The notes under the pieces are model-generated. The model had not been told where the DNA came from. It saw nothing but the letters and a program-made list of their open reading frames with translations, and searched no databases. The position numbers and the translations under genes are program-made. Positions 9,115 through 16,911 of a stretch of DNA of 64,000 nt are shown in pieces. Source of the DNA: Hymenobacter nivis (GTDB lineage: Bacteria > Bacteroidota > Bacteroidia > Cytophagales > Hymenobacteraceae); contig NZ_CP029145.1 of the NCBI RefSeq assembly GCF_003149515.1, positions 4,898,001 to 4,962,000 of the forward strand. The letters run 5' to 3'. Each line of letters starts with the position of its first letter. Position 1 is the first letter of the stretch.

Positions 9115-10569
9115 GTGCGCGTATTGGTTGGAGCGCTGAAGCGGAGGGCCAGCTGGCTGCTTTTGCTGGGTCTGGGCGGCCTGGCCGGCCCGGTGGCGGC
9201 CCAGGCCCCGGCAATAACGGACGTAATCCGCAGCGGCCACGTGCCGGCCGACAGCTTATACAAGCTTTTCTACGTGCCCATTGAAGTGCCGGCGGGCATA
9301 GCCGAAATCCGGGTGCAGGAAGATTACAACCACGCCAGCGGCAACGTACTCAACCTGGGTATCTATGGCCCCGAGGGCTACCGTCCGGGCACCACGGCGG
9401 GCTTCCGGGGCTGGTCGGGCGGGGCCAAAACGGCGTTTTTCATTACTGATCAGGCGGCCTCCACCGGTTACGTACCGGGGCCGATGCGGCCCGGCACCTG
9501 GCACGTATTGCTTTACCCTTCCACCATCGCCCCGGCTGGCATAAACTGGAAGCTGACCGTGACGCTGGTGCCCGGCCCGATGGGAAACGCTTTCGTGCCC
9601 GCCGCCGCCGCCCCGGCCGTCAACAACCGGCTGGGCTGGTACCAGGGCGACGTGCACATGCATACGCTGCACTCCGACGGCCGGCGCACCCAAGCTGAAT
9701 TAGTAGACGAGGCCGTGGCCCAAGGGCTGGATTTCATCGTTTCGACCGAGCACAACACCAACAGCGCCAACCTAAGCTGGGGTCGCTACGCCCGCCACAA
9801 TCTATTGGTTATTAATGGTGAGGAGGTAACCACTACCGCCTTTGGCCACTGGAATGCGCTGGGGCTGGACTACACGACGCTCATCGATTGGCGCAGCGCG
9901 CCGGCCGACAGCGCTACAGTTCGTTCAACCGCCCAGGTGCGCGCTGTGAGTGGCTTAGCCATCATCAACCACCCGTTCTTTCCGGATACCGTCAACCACT
10001 TCCGGCTGGGGGTGCGGCACTTCGACGGCATCGAGGTGTGGAATGGCCGCTGGGATGCCCGCAACGAGCGGGCCCTGGCGTGGTGGGATACGCTGTTGCG
10101 CCAGGGCCGCCCCTTGCTGGCCGTGGCCGGCAGCGATACGCACACCGCGGCCCCCTCGCCCAACCAGCTCGGCCGGCCGCGCACCGTGGTGCAGGCCAGC
10201 AGCTTGTCGCGCGCTGGTATTATGCAGGGCCTGCGGGCCCGGCGCGTCTACCTGGTAGCCGACCGCTCCCTGCGGCTGGCGTTCACAGCACACGCCGGTG
10301 GGGCCCCGGCCGGCATCGGCGACACGTTGCGCGTGGCGGCCGGTCAGCGCCTCGACGTGGCGTTTGAGCTACGCGGGGCTTCGGCCGGCATGGTCACGCT
10401 GCTGGGCGAAAACGGCGCGCTGGCCACCAGCCTTGTAGCGCCCGGCACCACTACTGTGCGCTGGCATCCGGCCAGCCGCCCCCGTTTCCTGCGCGTAGAA
10501 GTGCGCACACCCAAGGGGGCCATGCTGGCTTTGACCAATCTCATTTGGTTCCGCTACGGACCTAGGTAG
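9115..10569 (+). CDS. CehA/McbA family PHP-type metallohydrolase
   Basis: About 484 residues from the GTG at 9115. A TTG at 9112 is equally possible, and the longer open frame upstream only overlaps the PI-PLC gene. A hydrophobic signal segment (ASWLLLLGLGGLAGPVAAQ) follows the start. The middle holds the PHP metal-site motifs GDVHMHTLHSDG, VSTEHN, NGEEVTT, INHPFF and GSDTHT. The family includes phosphoesterases and carbaryl- or methylcarbamate-type hydrolases, so the chemistry is hydrolytic and metal-dependent but the substrate is open. It starts 4 bp after the PI-PLC stop codon, so the two are translationally close and likely function together. Confidence 0.82.
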   Translation: MRVLVGALKRRASWLLLLGLGGLAGPVAAQAPAITDVIRSGHVPADSLYKLFYVPIEVPAGIAEIRVQEDYNHASGNVLNLGIYGPEGYRPGTTAGFRGWSGGAKTAFFITDQAASTGYVPGPMRPGTWHVLLYPSTIAPAGINWKLTVTLVPGPMGNAFVPAAAAPAVNNRLGWYQGDVHMHTLHSDGRRTQAELVDEAVAQGLDFIVSTEHNTNSANLSWGRYARHNLLVINGEEVTTTAFGHWNALGLDYTTLIDWRSAPADSATVRSTAQVRAVSGLAIINHPFFPDTVNHFRLGVRHFDGIEVWNGRWDARNERALAWWDTLLRQGRPLLAVAGSDTHTAAPSPNQLGRPRTVVQASSLSRAGIMQGLRARRVYLVADRSLRLAFTAHAGGAPAGIGDTLRVAAGQRLDVAFELRGASAGMVTLLGENGALATSLVAPGTTTVRWHPASRPRFLRVEVRTPKGAMLALTNLIWFRYGPR

Positions 10570-10676
10570 TGTTCGGTACTTCATTTCTACATATTTAGGA
10601 CTTACGCAAAGGTGCTACCTTGAAATAAACTTATGAGCCACGCTGACCCAAGCAAAGTACATTGATTATTTGCTTA

Positions 10677-10740
10677 GAGCGGTTTTAAAAACTACGTACG
10701 TGGTAACCGCATTGGTCGAACCAATTTTGCGCATCTTGGC
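10677..10740 (-). repeat. IS630-type element end, remnant
   Basis: A 64-bp relic preceded by TA at 10675. It begins with the AGAGCGGTTT terminal repeat seen intact at 62828-63865. On the - strand it reads NWFDQCGYHV, matching the transposase C-terminus of the other IS630 copies. It is cut off by the end of the IS110-type element near 10741-10757. Confidence 0.65.
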
Positions 10741-10946
10741 TGGTAGTCGGGGTAGCGCAAGATACTGTGATAAAAGGGTTGTCCTTCGGGTAGATATTTT
10801 CTACTTTTAGGCCCCCAAAGGAGGGCTTACGGGTTCATCCTGTGTAGCCTCGACCCGTTCACGTCGTTCACGTGGTCGGGGCTACTTCTTTTTCAGTTAG
10901 GTGCGCCGGATGGTAGTGTGAGGTGGTCTAGTTTAGCAGGAGAGAA

Positions 10947-11822
10947 TTAGGTGATATTGGCAAGTTGTTGTTGGTGAAATAGATAAGGCTTTAAGTAGCC
11001 GATACTAGAGTGGCGACGCTTGTGATTGTAGTAGTCAAAATACTCGGCGACGCTGGCTTGCGCGTCGGCCAGGTCGGTGAAAACGGGCCAGTCGCGGAGT
11101 TCAAGTAGTTCGGTTTTGAGGCGCGACCACAGGCTCTCCGCTTGGGCATTGTCGTAGCACTCGCCGCGGCGGCTGTGCGAGAGTTGGGCCTTGGCCTCGC
11201 GCAGTAGGGTTTTGTAGACGTTGCCCACGTACTGGCCGCCGCGGTCGGAGTGGACAATCAGGCCGGGACTGGGCGGCTGGGCGAGCAGGGCCCGTTGTAA
11301 AGCAGTGGTCACCAGCGCTTCGGGCATGTCGGCCCGCACTTGCCAGCCCACCACCTGCTTGGTGCACACATCCTGGAAGGCGCAGCAGTAGACCCACTGA
11401 CCACTAGCCAGTGGCAGATAGGTAATGTCGCTGACCCACACCCGGTTGGCCTGGGTGGGCTTAGGCTGGTCCAGCAGCAAGTTGGGGGCGCAGCGCTTGC
11501 CGTGGGTTGAATCCGTGGTGCGGGGCGTGAAGGCCTTAGGCTGTAGTGCTTTGCGCGCGTGACGGCGCAACGCCGTGCGTAGGGCTTGCCGGCCCACGCG
11601 GTGCCCCAACTCGCGCAACTCGACCTGGAGCCGGCGCGTACCGTAGCGCCGCTGGTGGTCGTCAAACACGTCGACCATCGCCGTTTCCCAGGCGGGCGCT
11701 CCGGTGGTTTCGGTACGCTGGCACCAGGCATAATAGCGGCTGGGTACGACGTGCAGAACCTGGCAAAGCAGCTGCACCGGATAGTGAAGGCGTTGCTGGT
11801 CAATAAACTGCAACTGGCTCAC
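10947..11822 (-). CDS. IS3-family transposase OrfB (type A)
   Basis: 291 residues with the HTH_21 and rve integrase core. The catalytic triad is visible: Asp in VWVSDITYLPL, Asp in IVHSDRGGQY, and Glu in NAQAESLWSRLKTE. The start is GTG and overlaps the orfA stop (GTGA). In most IS3 elements OrfAB is made by a -1 frameshift, and an A7 run in orfA (11857-11866 region, ILKKA) places orfB in the right frame for that. No internal lesion was found. Confidence 0.92.
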   Translation of the reverse strand: MSQLQFIDQQRLHYPVQLLCQVLHVVPSRYYAWCQRTETTGAPAWETAMVDVFDDHQRRYGTRRLQVELRELGHRVGRQALRTALRRHARKALQPKAFTPRTTDSTHGKRCAPNLLLDQPKPTQANRVWVSDITYLPLASGQWVYCCAFQDVCTKQVVGWQVRADMPEALVTTALQRALLAQPPSPGLIVHSDRGGQYVGNVYKTLLREAKAQLSHSRRGECYDNAQAESLWSRLKTELLELRDWPVFTDLADAQASVAEYFDYYNHKRRHSSIGYLKPYLFHQQQLANIT

Positions 11823-12106
11823 GGGGTTGGGGGATGTGAGAAGATGGCGATGGCTTTTTTTAAAATCTCCAGCTCCTGCGCCTGCCGGCGCACTTGCGCC
11901 CGTAAGGCGCGCACCTCGGCCGCCTCGTGCGGGTCAGCGGGCAAGGGCTGTTGAGCCGCTTTCTGCCACTGATAAAGTAATTTGGCGTTGATATTCAGCG
12001 CGCGAGCGGCCGCTAGCGTGGAGCGGCTTTCGCTGGCCAGGCGCAGGGCTTCGGCGCGAAAGGCCGCATCATAGCGCGGCCGTTTGGAGGGAGAGGCTTT
12101 TTCCAT
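11819..12106 (-). CDS. IS3-family OrfA (type A)
   Basis: 95 residues: an N-terminal helix-turn-helix (RYDAAFRAEALRLASESRSTLAAARAL) followed by a leucine-rich coiled coil (LRAQVRRQAQELEILKKA). It binds the element ends and, fused to OrfB by frameshifting, forms the active transposase. It overlaps orfB by four bases. Confidence 0.9.
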   Translation of the reverse strand: MEKASPSKRPRYDAAFRAEALRLASESRSTLAAARALNINAKLLYQWQKAAQQPLPADPHEAAEVRALRAQVRRQAQELEILKKAIAIFSHPPTP

Positions 12107-13309
12107 GGATTTGGGAAATTACCACCCATTTCTCTCCTGTTTCACCCGACCACCTCAGTGTGGATCGTAGGCGTAATCATTTTTCCAAAGCGAGTAACAG
12201 CGCGGGAGCAGTTTGCGCATGACGGCAATGACGCCGGGCTTGCCACTGGGTTGACGGGACCGTAAGCGGGCATAAAAGGCGATTTGCTGTGGATTATAGC
12301 CTAAGCTACTGACGGCTGGCGGGTAAGTAAAGGGCGGTGCGTAGCCGCACGTTGCCCCAGCGGGAGATGCGCATAGCACGGGCCGAGAGGCCGCTTTGGT
12401 GCTGCACCATGTCCAATCCAGCGTAGGAGGCCAACTGGCGCTCGTTTTCGACCAGCACGAAGCCGTTGGTTTTCGCTACCACCACGATGGCCGTCGTGAG
12501 GCCAACGCCAGGGATGCTGGTCAGTGGGCCTAATTTGCGGGCCAACTCAGGCTCCGCTTTTAGCAGGTCAGCCAGGTCTTGGTCCAGCGCTTTGGGCTGG
12601 TGGGCCAGCAGGTGTTGCTGGGCGATTATCCGCGCTAACGTCCGGCTATCTGGCTAATCGCTGTGCTGGCAAGCATGGGTACGGGTCTTGAGTTGGGCGG
12701 CTTGCCGCACCAGTACCTGCCGCTCGCGGGCCAGGGCGCGCAACTGGCGCAGGGCAGGGGTGGGCGGCTGCCAGGCCGGCAGCGCCCGTTCCAGGCCCAG
12801 GCGGCAGAGCAGGCGCGCATCCAGTTGGTCCGTCTTGCTCTTGAATTCCGCGCTGCGGGCAAAATGCTTTGCCTTATTGGGAAGTAGTGCGCTCAGCAGC
12901 TGCTGGTTATCAGCTAGAAAGTACGCCAGTTCTTCGTAGTAAACGCCGGTGGCTTCCACCACAAACCAGAGCGGGCTGCCACTGACTTGTTGTTTGGCTA
13001 CCCAGCTGAGTAGGGCCGCGAAGCCACTTGCCGTGTTGGCAAAGGTTGTTTCTTTGCCAAAGTGCAACTGCTGGACAAGCGTCGAGTGGCCGATGCAGGC
13101 CACGAAGTTGTCCTTGTCAATGTCGATACCGACGACGCACTTGAGCGGGGCAGTGGGGGAAGGAAGCGGAGCCATACGCGAACAGAGGTAAAAGGGGGAA
13201 TGAACGTAGCCAGGCTAGGTTTTACCGCAACTTTTCTCGTGCAAATGCGGGATGCTCCAGGCACTATATCCCGGCTGCTCCCTCCATACTGTGCAGTCTT
13301 CAGGCAAAA

Positions 13310-13429
13310 CGGGAAACGGGCCACCGTTTCTTGCGCGCAGCGTCGAAGCTGATTAAGCCTCGCACTCAGAATAGGATGCTGTCCCCGTTTCCTTTTCTGG
13401 CTGGCCTCACTTTGAGGCCACGCAATCAT
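13310..13429. repeat. Dispersed repeat shared with 45092-45228
   Basis: This segment is, in inverse orientation, closely similar to 45092-45228. Both contain a run reading GGCCAGCCAGAAAAGGAAAC on one strand and a CTGCGCGCAAGA block. Its two ends carry a short inverted GGGAAACGGG/CCCGTTTCC pair, so it may be a small palindromic element or an IS end. It lies between the IS110 element and a Tn3-like miniature element. Confidence 0.55.
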
Positions 13430-13812
13430 GGCCTCGGTTAAAAGTTTGGTTTAAAGGTTAAATGAGTTGATTGCGAGTATAGCGCTCCCACTTCAAAATA
13501 GTGCTTTCAGAGGCCATCAGGGCTGGTTTGTTCAGTTAAACCTACGTTTTGCTGAACAACTCTGTCATTTAGCTGGTACAGGGCACGTCGGCTTGAAGAC
13601 AAGCCAATCTGGTACAGAAAACTTGTTCAGCAATCAAAGTACAGTCAACTCGTCACAGGGGGACCAGTTGACTGTATTTTGATCGCTGGCATGGGTGTCT
13701 AATAGTACCACAAATCAGAATTCTATCTTAGTATCACCTTGTTAATCTCGGGAAAATGAGGTTGCTGCTAAGCGGATCGATTAACCTTTGGACCAAATTT
13801 TTAACCAAGGCC
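13430..13812. mobile_element. Tn3-derived miniature element (TIME-like), 383 bp
   Basis: It is bounded by outward-facing copies of a ~36-bp repeat: the left end starts GGCCTCGGTTAAAAGTTTGG (13430), and the right end is the complement of GGCCTTGGTTAAAAATTTGG (ending 13812). The same repeat abuts the 3' end of the Tn3-family transposase at 43846, which identifies it as a Tn3-type terminal repeat. There is no transposase inside. A large palindrome (arms 13632-13650 and 13665-13684, around TACAGTCAACT) in the middle may be a recombination or res-like site. The interior is more AT-rich than the chromosome. No direct target repeat was seen. Confidence 0.72.
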
Positions 13813-13990
13813 AAAAATGATTACGCCTACGACCTGCACTATCATCCCGCACACCTGGCCGAAAAAGGAATAGCCCCGACCACGTGAACGGGCCGAGGCT
13901 ACACAGGATGAACCCGTAGGCCCTCCTTTGGAAGCCTAAAAGTAAAAAATATCTGCCCGAAGGATAACCTTTTTAACATAGTATCTTGCG
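13813..13990 (+). repeat. IS110-type element 3' tail, remnant
   Basis: The first 75 bp encode the last 24 residues of the IS110 transposase (KNDYAYDLHYHPAHLAEKG...) ending in TGA at 13887. The following ~100 bp are the conserved non-coding tail with the GTAGCC...GGCTAC stem, ending GTATCTTGCG at 13990. The rest of the element is gone, cut at the boundary of the Tn3-like miniature element. Confidence 0.75.
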
Positions 13991-14117
13991 TTACCTCTAC
14001 AGCAGGCTTGTTTCCACCACCAAAGTGAAAACTGAGCGATTAAAACCTCTTGGAATCTGAACAAGTTAGGTAGAGGTACAAAAAATCGGATATTACCTGC
14101 CTCTAAAGAGTACAGCA

Positions 14118-14636
14118 ATGAACACCTCCTTTTTAACAGCAATGATGAGCAGCTTACTCCTTTTTGATTTTAGCTCTTCCTCAGACTGGTCTGGGTGGGA
14201 GGTACAGAACGACGTGGTAATGGGTGGGAAATCCTCCAGCGACCTCTCGCGAAGCAAAGAGGGAAATGCGGTTTTTACAGGGGATGTCTCCCTGAGGAAT
14301 AATGGAGGATTTGCTTCTCTGCAATATCATTTTACGCCTAAAGACATCAGGGGCTATGATAAAGCCGTCATTCGCCTAAAGGGAGATGGAAAGCAATACC
14401 AGTTCCGGATAAAAGCTAATCTGGACGAGCGGGCAGCTTATATATATACTTTCAAAACCAGCGGTGAATGGCAAACCATCGAGATTCCACTTAACAAAAT
14501 GGAACCCTCTTACCGCGGAAATAAGCTTGACCAGCCCAACTTCAATGCCAATGAGGTGCAGGAGGTCCGGTTTTTGATAAGCAATGGAAAAGCGGAGAAT
14601 TTCAGGCTGGAAATCGATAAAATTGAGTTACTTTAA
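14118..14636 (+). CDS. CIA30-family protein
   Basis: 172 residues that look like one complete CIA30/NDUFAF1-type galactose-binding-like beta-sandwich: LFDFSSSSDWSGWEVQNDVVMGGKSSS, FTGDVSLRNNGGFASLQY, YQFRIKAN, WQTIEIPLNKMEPSYRG, EVQEVRFLISNGKAENFRLEIDKIELL. In eukaryotes the family helps assemble complex I; the bacterial role is not established. ATG codons at 14118 and 14142/14145 are all possible starts. Base composition is clearly lower in GC than the flanking operons. It stands alone between mobile elements, so it is likely cargo or a stranded survivor of rearrangement. Confidence 0.8.
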   Translation: MNTSFLTAMMSSLLLFDFSSSSDWSGWEVQNDVVMGGKSSSDLSRSKEGNAVFTGDVSLRNNGGFASLQYHFTPKDIRGYDKAVIRLKGDGKQYQFRIKANLDERAAYIYTFKTSGEWQTIEIPLNKMEPSYRGNKLDQPNFNANEVQEVRFLISNGKAENFRLEIDKIELL

Positions 14637-14817
14637 GGGGTAACTCGGCCTAAAAAAAAGGACAGATTACATTGCGGATGCCACACCGCAATGACCGCGC
14701 TGTGCTGTTGCGGTGTGGCCCAAAGGGCAGACCACCCTGAGACATGGCGTTCTCGTAGCGGCGTGTGGATAAAATCACGCGAAACCCATCCAGGTAGCCA
14801 TACAAGTGGAGAGCATC

Positions 14818-15173
14818 TGTAGACTCCCCCTGTAAGTGAGCCAGTCAAAAGTAGAGGTCAGGCAGCTTGACGAAACTCAATGGGAGTTAAGAAGTTAAGG
14901 GCCTCATGGGGCCGCAGGTGATTGTAATCATACTGCCAGCTCTGGCACTGTTCCCGCACCTGCCGCAGGCTGGTGAAGAGGTAGGCATTGAGCAGTTCGC
15001 GGCGAAACGAGCCGTTAAAGCGTTCAATATAGGCGTTTTGGGTCGGACTGGCGGGTTGAATCCAGTGCAGCTCAATCTGGTGGTCCTGGCACCAGGTCTG
15101 CAAGAGCTGGCTGACAAGCTCGGGGCCGTTGTCCACCCGAATCCGGGCGGGCGAGCCATAGTGACTGACCAAC
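14818..15173 (-). mobile_element. IS3-family element (type B), truncated tandem copy
   Basis: 356 bp that repeat the left end of the complete element next to it, starting with TGTAGACTCCCCCTG. It encodes the last ~104 residues of OrfB (14858-15172), ending exactly where the complete copy starts (15174). The first ~230 bp are identical to the neighbour, while the last ~100 bp differ at roughly one base in ten. That pattern suggests partial gene conversion or descent from a different copy. Confidence 0.85.
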
Positions 15174-15213
15174 TGTAGACTCCCCCTGTAAGTGAGCCAG
15201 TCAAAAGTAGAGG

Positions 15214-15969
15214 TCAGGCAGCTTGACGAAACTCAATGGGAGTTAAGAAGTTAAGGGCCTCATGGGGCCGCAGGTGATTGTAATCATACTGCCAGCTCTG
15301 GCACTGTTCCCGCACCTGCCGCAGGCTGGTGAAGAGGTAGGCATTGAGCAGTTCGCGGCGAAACGAGCCGTTAAAGCGTTCAATATAGGCGTTTTGGGTC
15401 GGACTGGCAGGCTGAATCCAGTGCAGCTCGATGTGCTGGTCCTGGCACCAGGTCTGCAAGACCTGGCTGATGAGTTCGGGCCCATTGTCTACTCGAATCC
15501 GGGCGGGCGAGCCATAGTGACTAACCAGCGTTGTGAGCAGGGCTACAACGCGCACAGCGGGCAGCGAGAAATCAACCTCGATACCGAGCACTTCCCGGTT
15601 CCAGTCTTCCACCACGTTGAGGGTGCGGAAGCGGCGGCCATCGGTTAAGGCATCGCTCATGAAGTCGAGCGACCAGCAGACATTGGGCTGTGAAGGAACT
15701 TGCAAGGGCCGCTTGACCCGCTCGGGCAGGCGTTTCTTTTTGCGCCGCTTGCCTAGCTGTAAGCTCATAGCCTGATAGATACGCCATAAGCGCTTGTGAT
15801 TGACCAGTACGCCCTGCTTGCGCAACCGGTAGTAATACTTCCAAAAGCCCCACCCGCTGTGGCGCGTGACTAAGGCCTGCAAGTGGCCCACCAGGTCCGC
15901 ATCGGCGGGCTGGATGCCCCCATGGCCCCCACCAGGTGGCGGGGCATAGCTGTTGCGGGCCAGGCTCAC
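15214..15969 (-). CDS. IS3-family transposase OrfB (type B)
   Basis: 251 residues from the first Met, with the frame open further upstream to the slippery site. The integrase core has Asp in CWSLDFMSDAL, Asp in RVDNGPEL and Glu in NAYIERFNGSFRREL. It lies in the -1 frame relative to orfA. The sequence A-AAA-AAG at 16050-16056, directly before the orfA stop, is a textbook -1 slippage site, and no stop lies between it and 15969. The natural product is therefore an OrfAB fusion over 16310-15214. Confidence 0.9.
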   Translation of the reverse strand: MSLARNSYAPPPGGGHGGIQPADADLVGHLQALVTRHSGWGFWKYYYRLRKQGVLVNHKRLWRIYQAMSLQLGKRRKKKRLPERVKRPLQVPSQPNVCWSLDFMSDALTDGRRFRTLNVVEDWNREVLGIEVDFSLPAVRVVALLTTLVSHYGSPARIRVDNGPELISQVLQTWCQDQHIELHWIQPASPTQNAYIERFNGSFRRELLNAYLFTSLRQVREQCQSWQYDYNHLRPHEALNFLTPIEFRQAA

Positions 15970-16046
15970 GAGCGTACACGCCTGGCGTTGGCTCAGCCCC
16001 CGCCCGCGGGCGTAGTGGGCTACGTCGCGCCGGGCCGTGGGGGTGG

Positions 16047-16310
16047 TTACTTTTTTCGCAAGACCTCCTTAATGACCTGATTCTCCAGGCTCAGCTCCGC
16101 GTAAAGCTGTTTGAGGCGGCGGTTTTCGTCTTCTAGGTGCTTGAGACGCTGTAACTCGCTGGTGCTCATGCCACCAAACTTGTTTTTCCAGCCGTAAAAC
16201 GTGGCCTCGCTAATACTATGTTCGCGGCAAATCTGGGCGACGGTCTGCCCTTGGTCCTGCTGGCGCAGGATGCCCAGAATCTGGGCTTCGCTGAATCGAC
16301 TCTTTTTCAT
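16047..16310 (-). CDS. IS3-family OrfA (type B)
   Basis: 87 residues. The N-terminal HTH (RFSEAQILGILRQQDQGQTVAQICREHSIS) is followed by a coiled coil (LKHLEDENRRLKQLYAELSLENQVIKEVL). The last codons AAA-AAG-TAA form the -1 frameshift site that links it to OrfB. Confidence 0.9.
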   Translation of the reverse strand: MKKSRFSEAQILGILRQQDQGQTVAQICREHSISEATFYGWKNKFGGMSTSELQRLKHLEDENRRLKQLYAELSLENQVIKEVLRKK

Positions 16311-16464
16311 GAGTAGCTAAAAATAGAGAAAGTGAAAAGTTACTACTTCTCTCTAATTTTGGCTGGCTCACTTTGAGGGGAAGCCTACACATCAAAAAGT
16401 GTGGGGCGTTCAGGTTCAACTGCTTGCTGACTAAATTGAGAAGCCGTACTTATCGGTCAATTCT

Positions 16465-16882
16465 GGCCTCGGTTAAAAGTTTGGTACAAAAGTTAAACGA
16501 CGGGCTGGAAATCGGCCTCAGCTTGACCATGAATACTGTCCCTACATCAAATGAGTGGGCTTTTGTATGGTTTCCCGGAGAAGGCGAACTCGCCCTGAAG
16601 ATTACGCGATAGCCAAGTCGCTAGCGAGCCTCACTTCGTTCATCCCGGGTTAACCTGTTAGCCGTTGGCCCTGCTGTCGGCAGAATCGCTGAGCATGCCA
16701 AACAGGTCAACAAGGGGGGCATCCGGATACGTAAGTGGTTCCACTTTCTGGCCCCATTTCTACCTGTCTAATAGCCACCGATTAACGGGGGCCGGCCGGT
16801 AAGGCATATCTCTCTAGCTCTGCCACCGCGCAGTGGTGAGCGTGAACCAGGCAGTGCCTGATGACCGGCTCGCTTAACCTTT
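16465..16882. mobile_element. Tn3-derived miniature element, second type, right end lost
   Basis: The left end carries the Tn3-type terminal repeat GGCCTCGGTTAAAAGTTTGG. The right end retains only the inner part (GCTTAACCTTTG) before an IS3 element starts at 16883. The interior from 16620 to 16882 is the reverse complement of 43566-43845 with about 85% identity by eye, so this is one of two copies of the same element. An open stretch at 16501-16612 ends in NEWAFVWFPGEGELALKITR but matches no family I know. Confidence 0.65.
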
Positions 16883-16911
16883 GAGGTGGTCGGGTTGAAA
16901 TGGACAGCGAG

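Larger units (their letters stand above)
10919..12157 (-). mobile_element. IS3-family element (type A) with GTG target duplication
   Basis: 1239 bp bounded by imperfect inverted repeats beginning TGAGGTGGTC (10919) and its complement ending at 12157. The inner parts share CAGGAGAGAA. It is flanked by the 3-bp direct repeat GTG (10916-10918 and 12158-12160). Removing one GTG restores the IS110 reading D-P-H-Y-H-P, so the insertion site is exact. It carries orfA and orfB with an A7 slippery run in the overlap, and looks intact. Confidence 0.92.
10868..13175 (-). pseudogene. IS110-family transposase, split by an IS3 insertion and decayed
   Basis: The frame starts at 13175 (GIDIDKDNFVACIG, then VVEATGVYYEELAYF and KTDQLDARLLCRLG: the DEDD RuvC-like part) and continues with the C-terminal transposase_20 part (SIPGVGLTTAIVVVAKTNGF, ASYAGLDMVQHQSG). 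Three lesions are visible. A TAG stop at 12654-12656 interrupts the frame. A frameshift lies near 12320 (after ALYLPA). An IS3 element at 10919-12157 separates the last 17 codons (HYHPAHLTEKEVAPTT, ending at 10868). The C-terminal residues are identifiable because two other tails are preserved at 13813-13887 and 39075-39243. The whole element spans roughly 10757 to 13310. Confidence 0.85.
15174..16389 (-). mobile_element. IS3-family element (type B), complete
   Basis: 1216 bp with terminal repeats TGTAGACTCCCCCTGTAAG (15174) and the complement of TGTAGGCTTCCCCTCAAAG (ending 16389). With the truncated copy to its left it forms a partial head-to-tail tandem. The pair is flanked by CATC at 14814-14817 and 16390-16393. 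The sequence outside (GAGAGCATC before, ATCAAAAAGTGTGGGGC after) reconstitutes the end of the 154-bp miniature element found at 39244 and 61015, so the tandem sits inside a copy of that element. Confidence 0.88.

Noticed and set aside
16373..16612. 79-codon frame across the IS3 end and the Tn3-like repeat
   Set aside because: It spans element boundaries. The C-terminal part is not recognisable and the other copy of the element does not preserve it.
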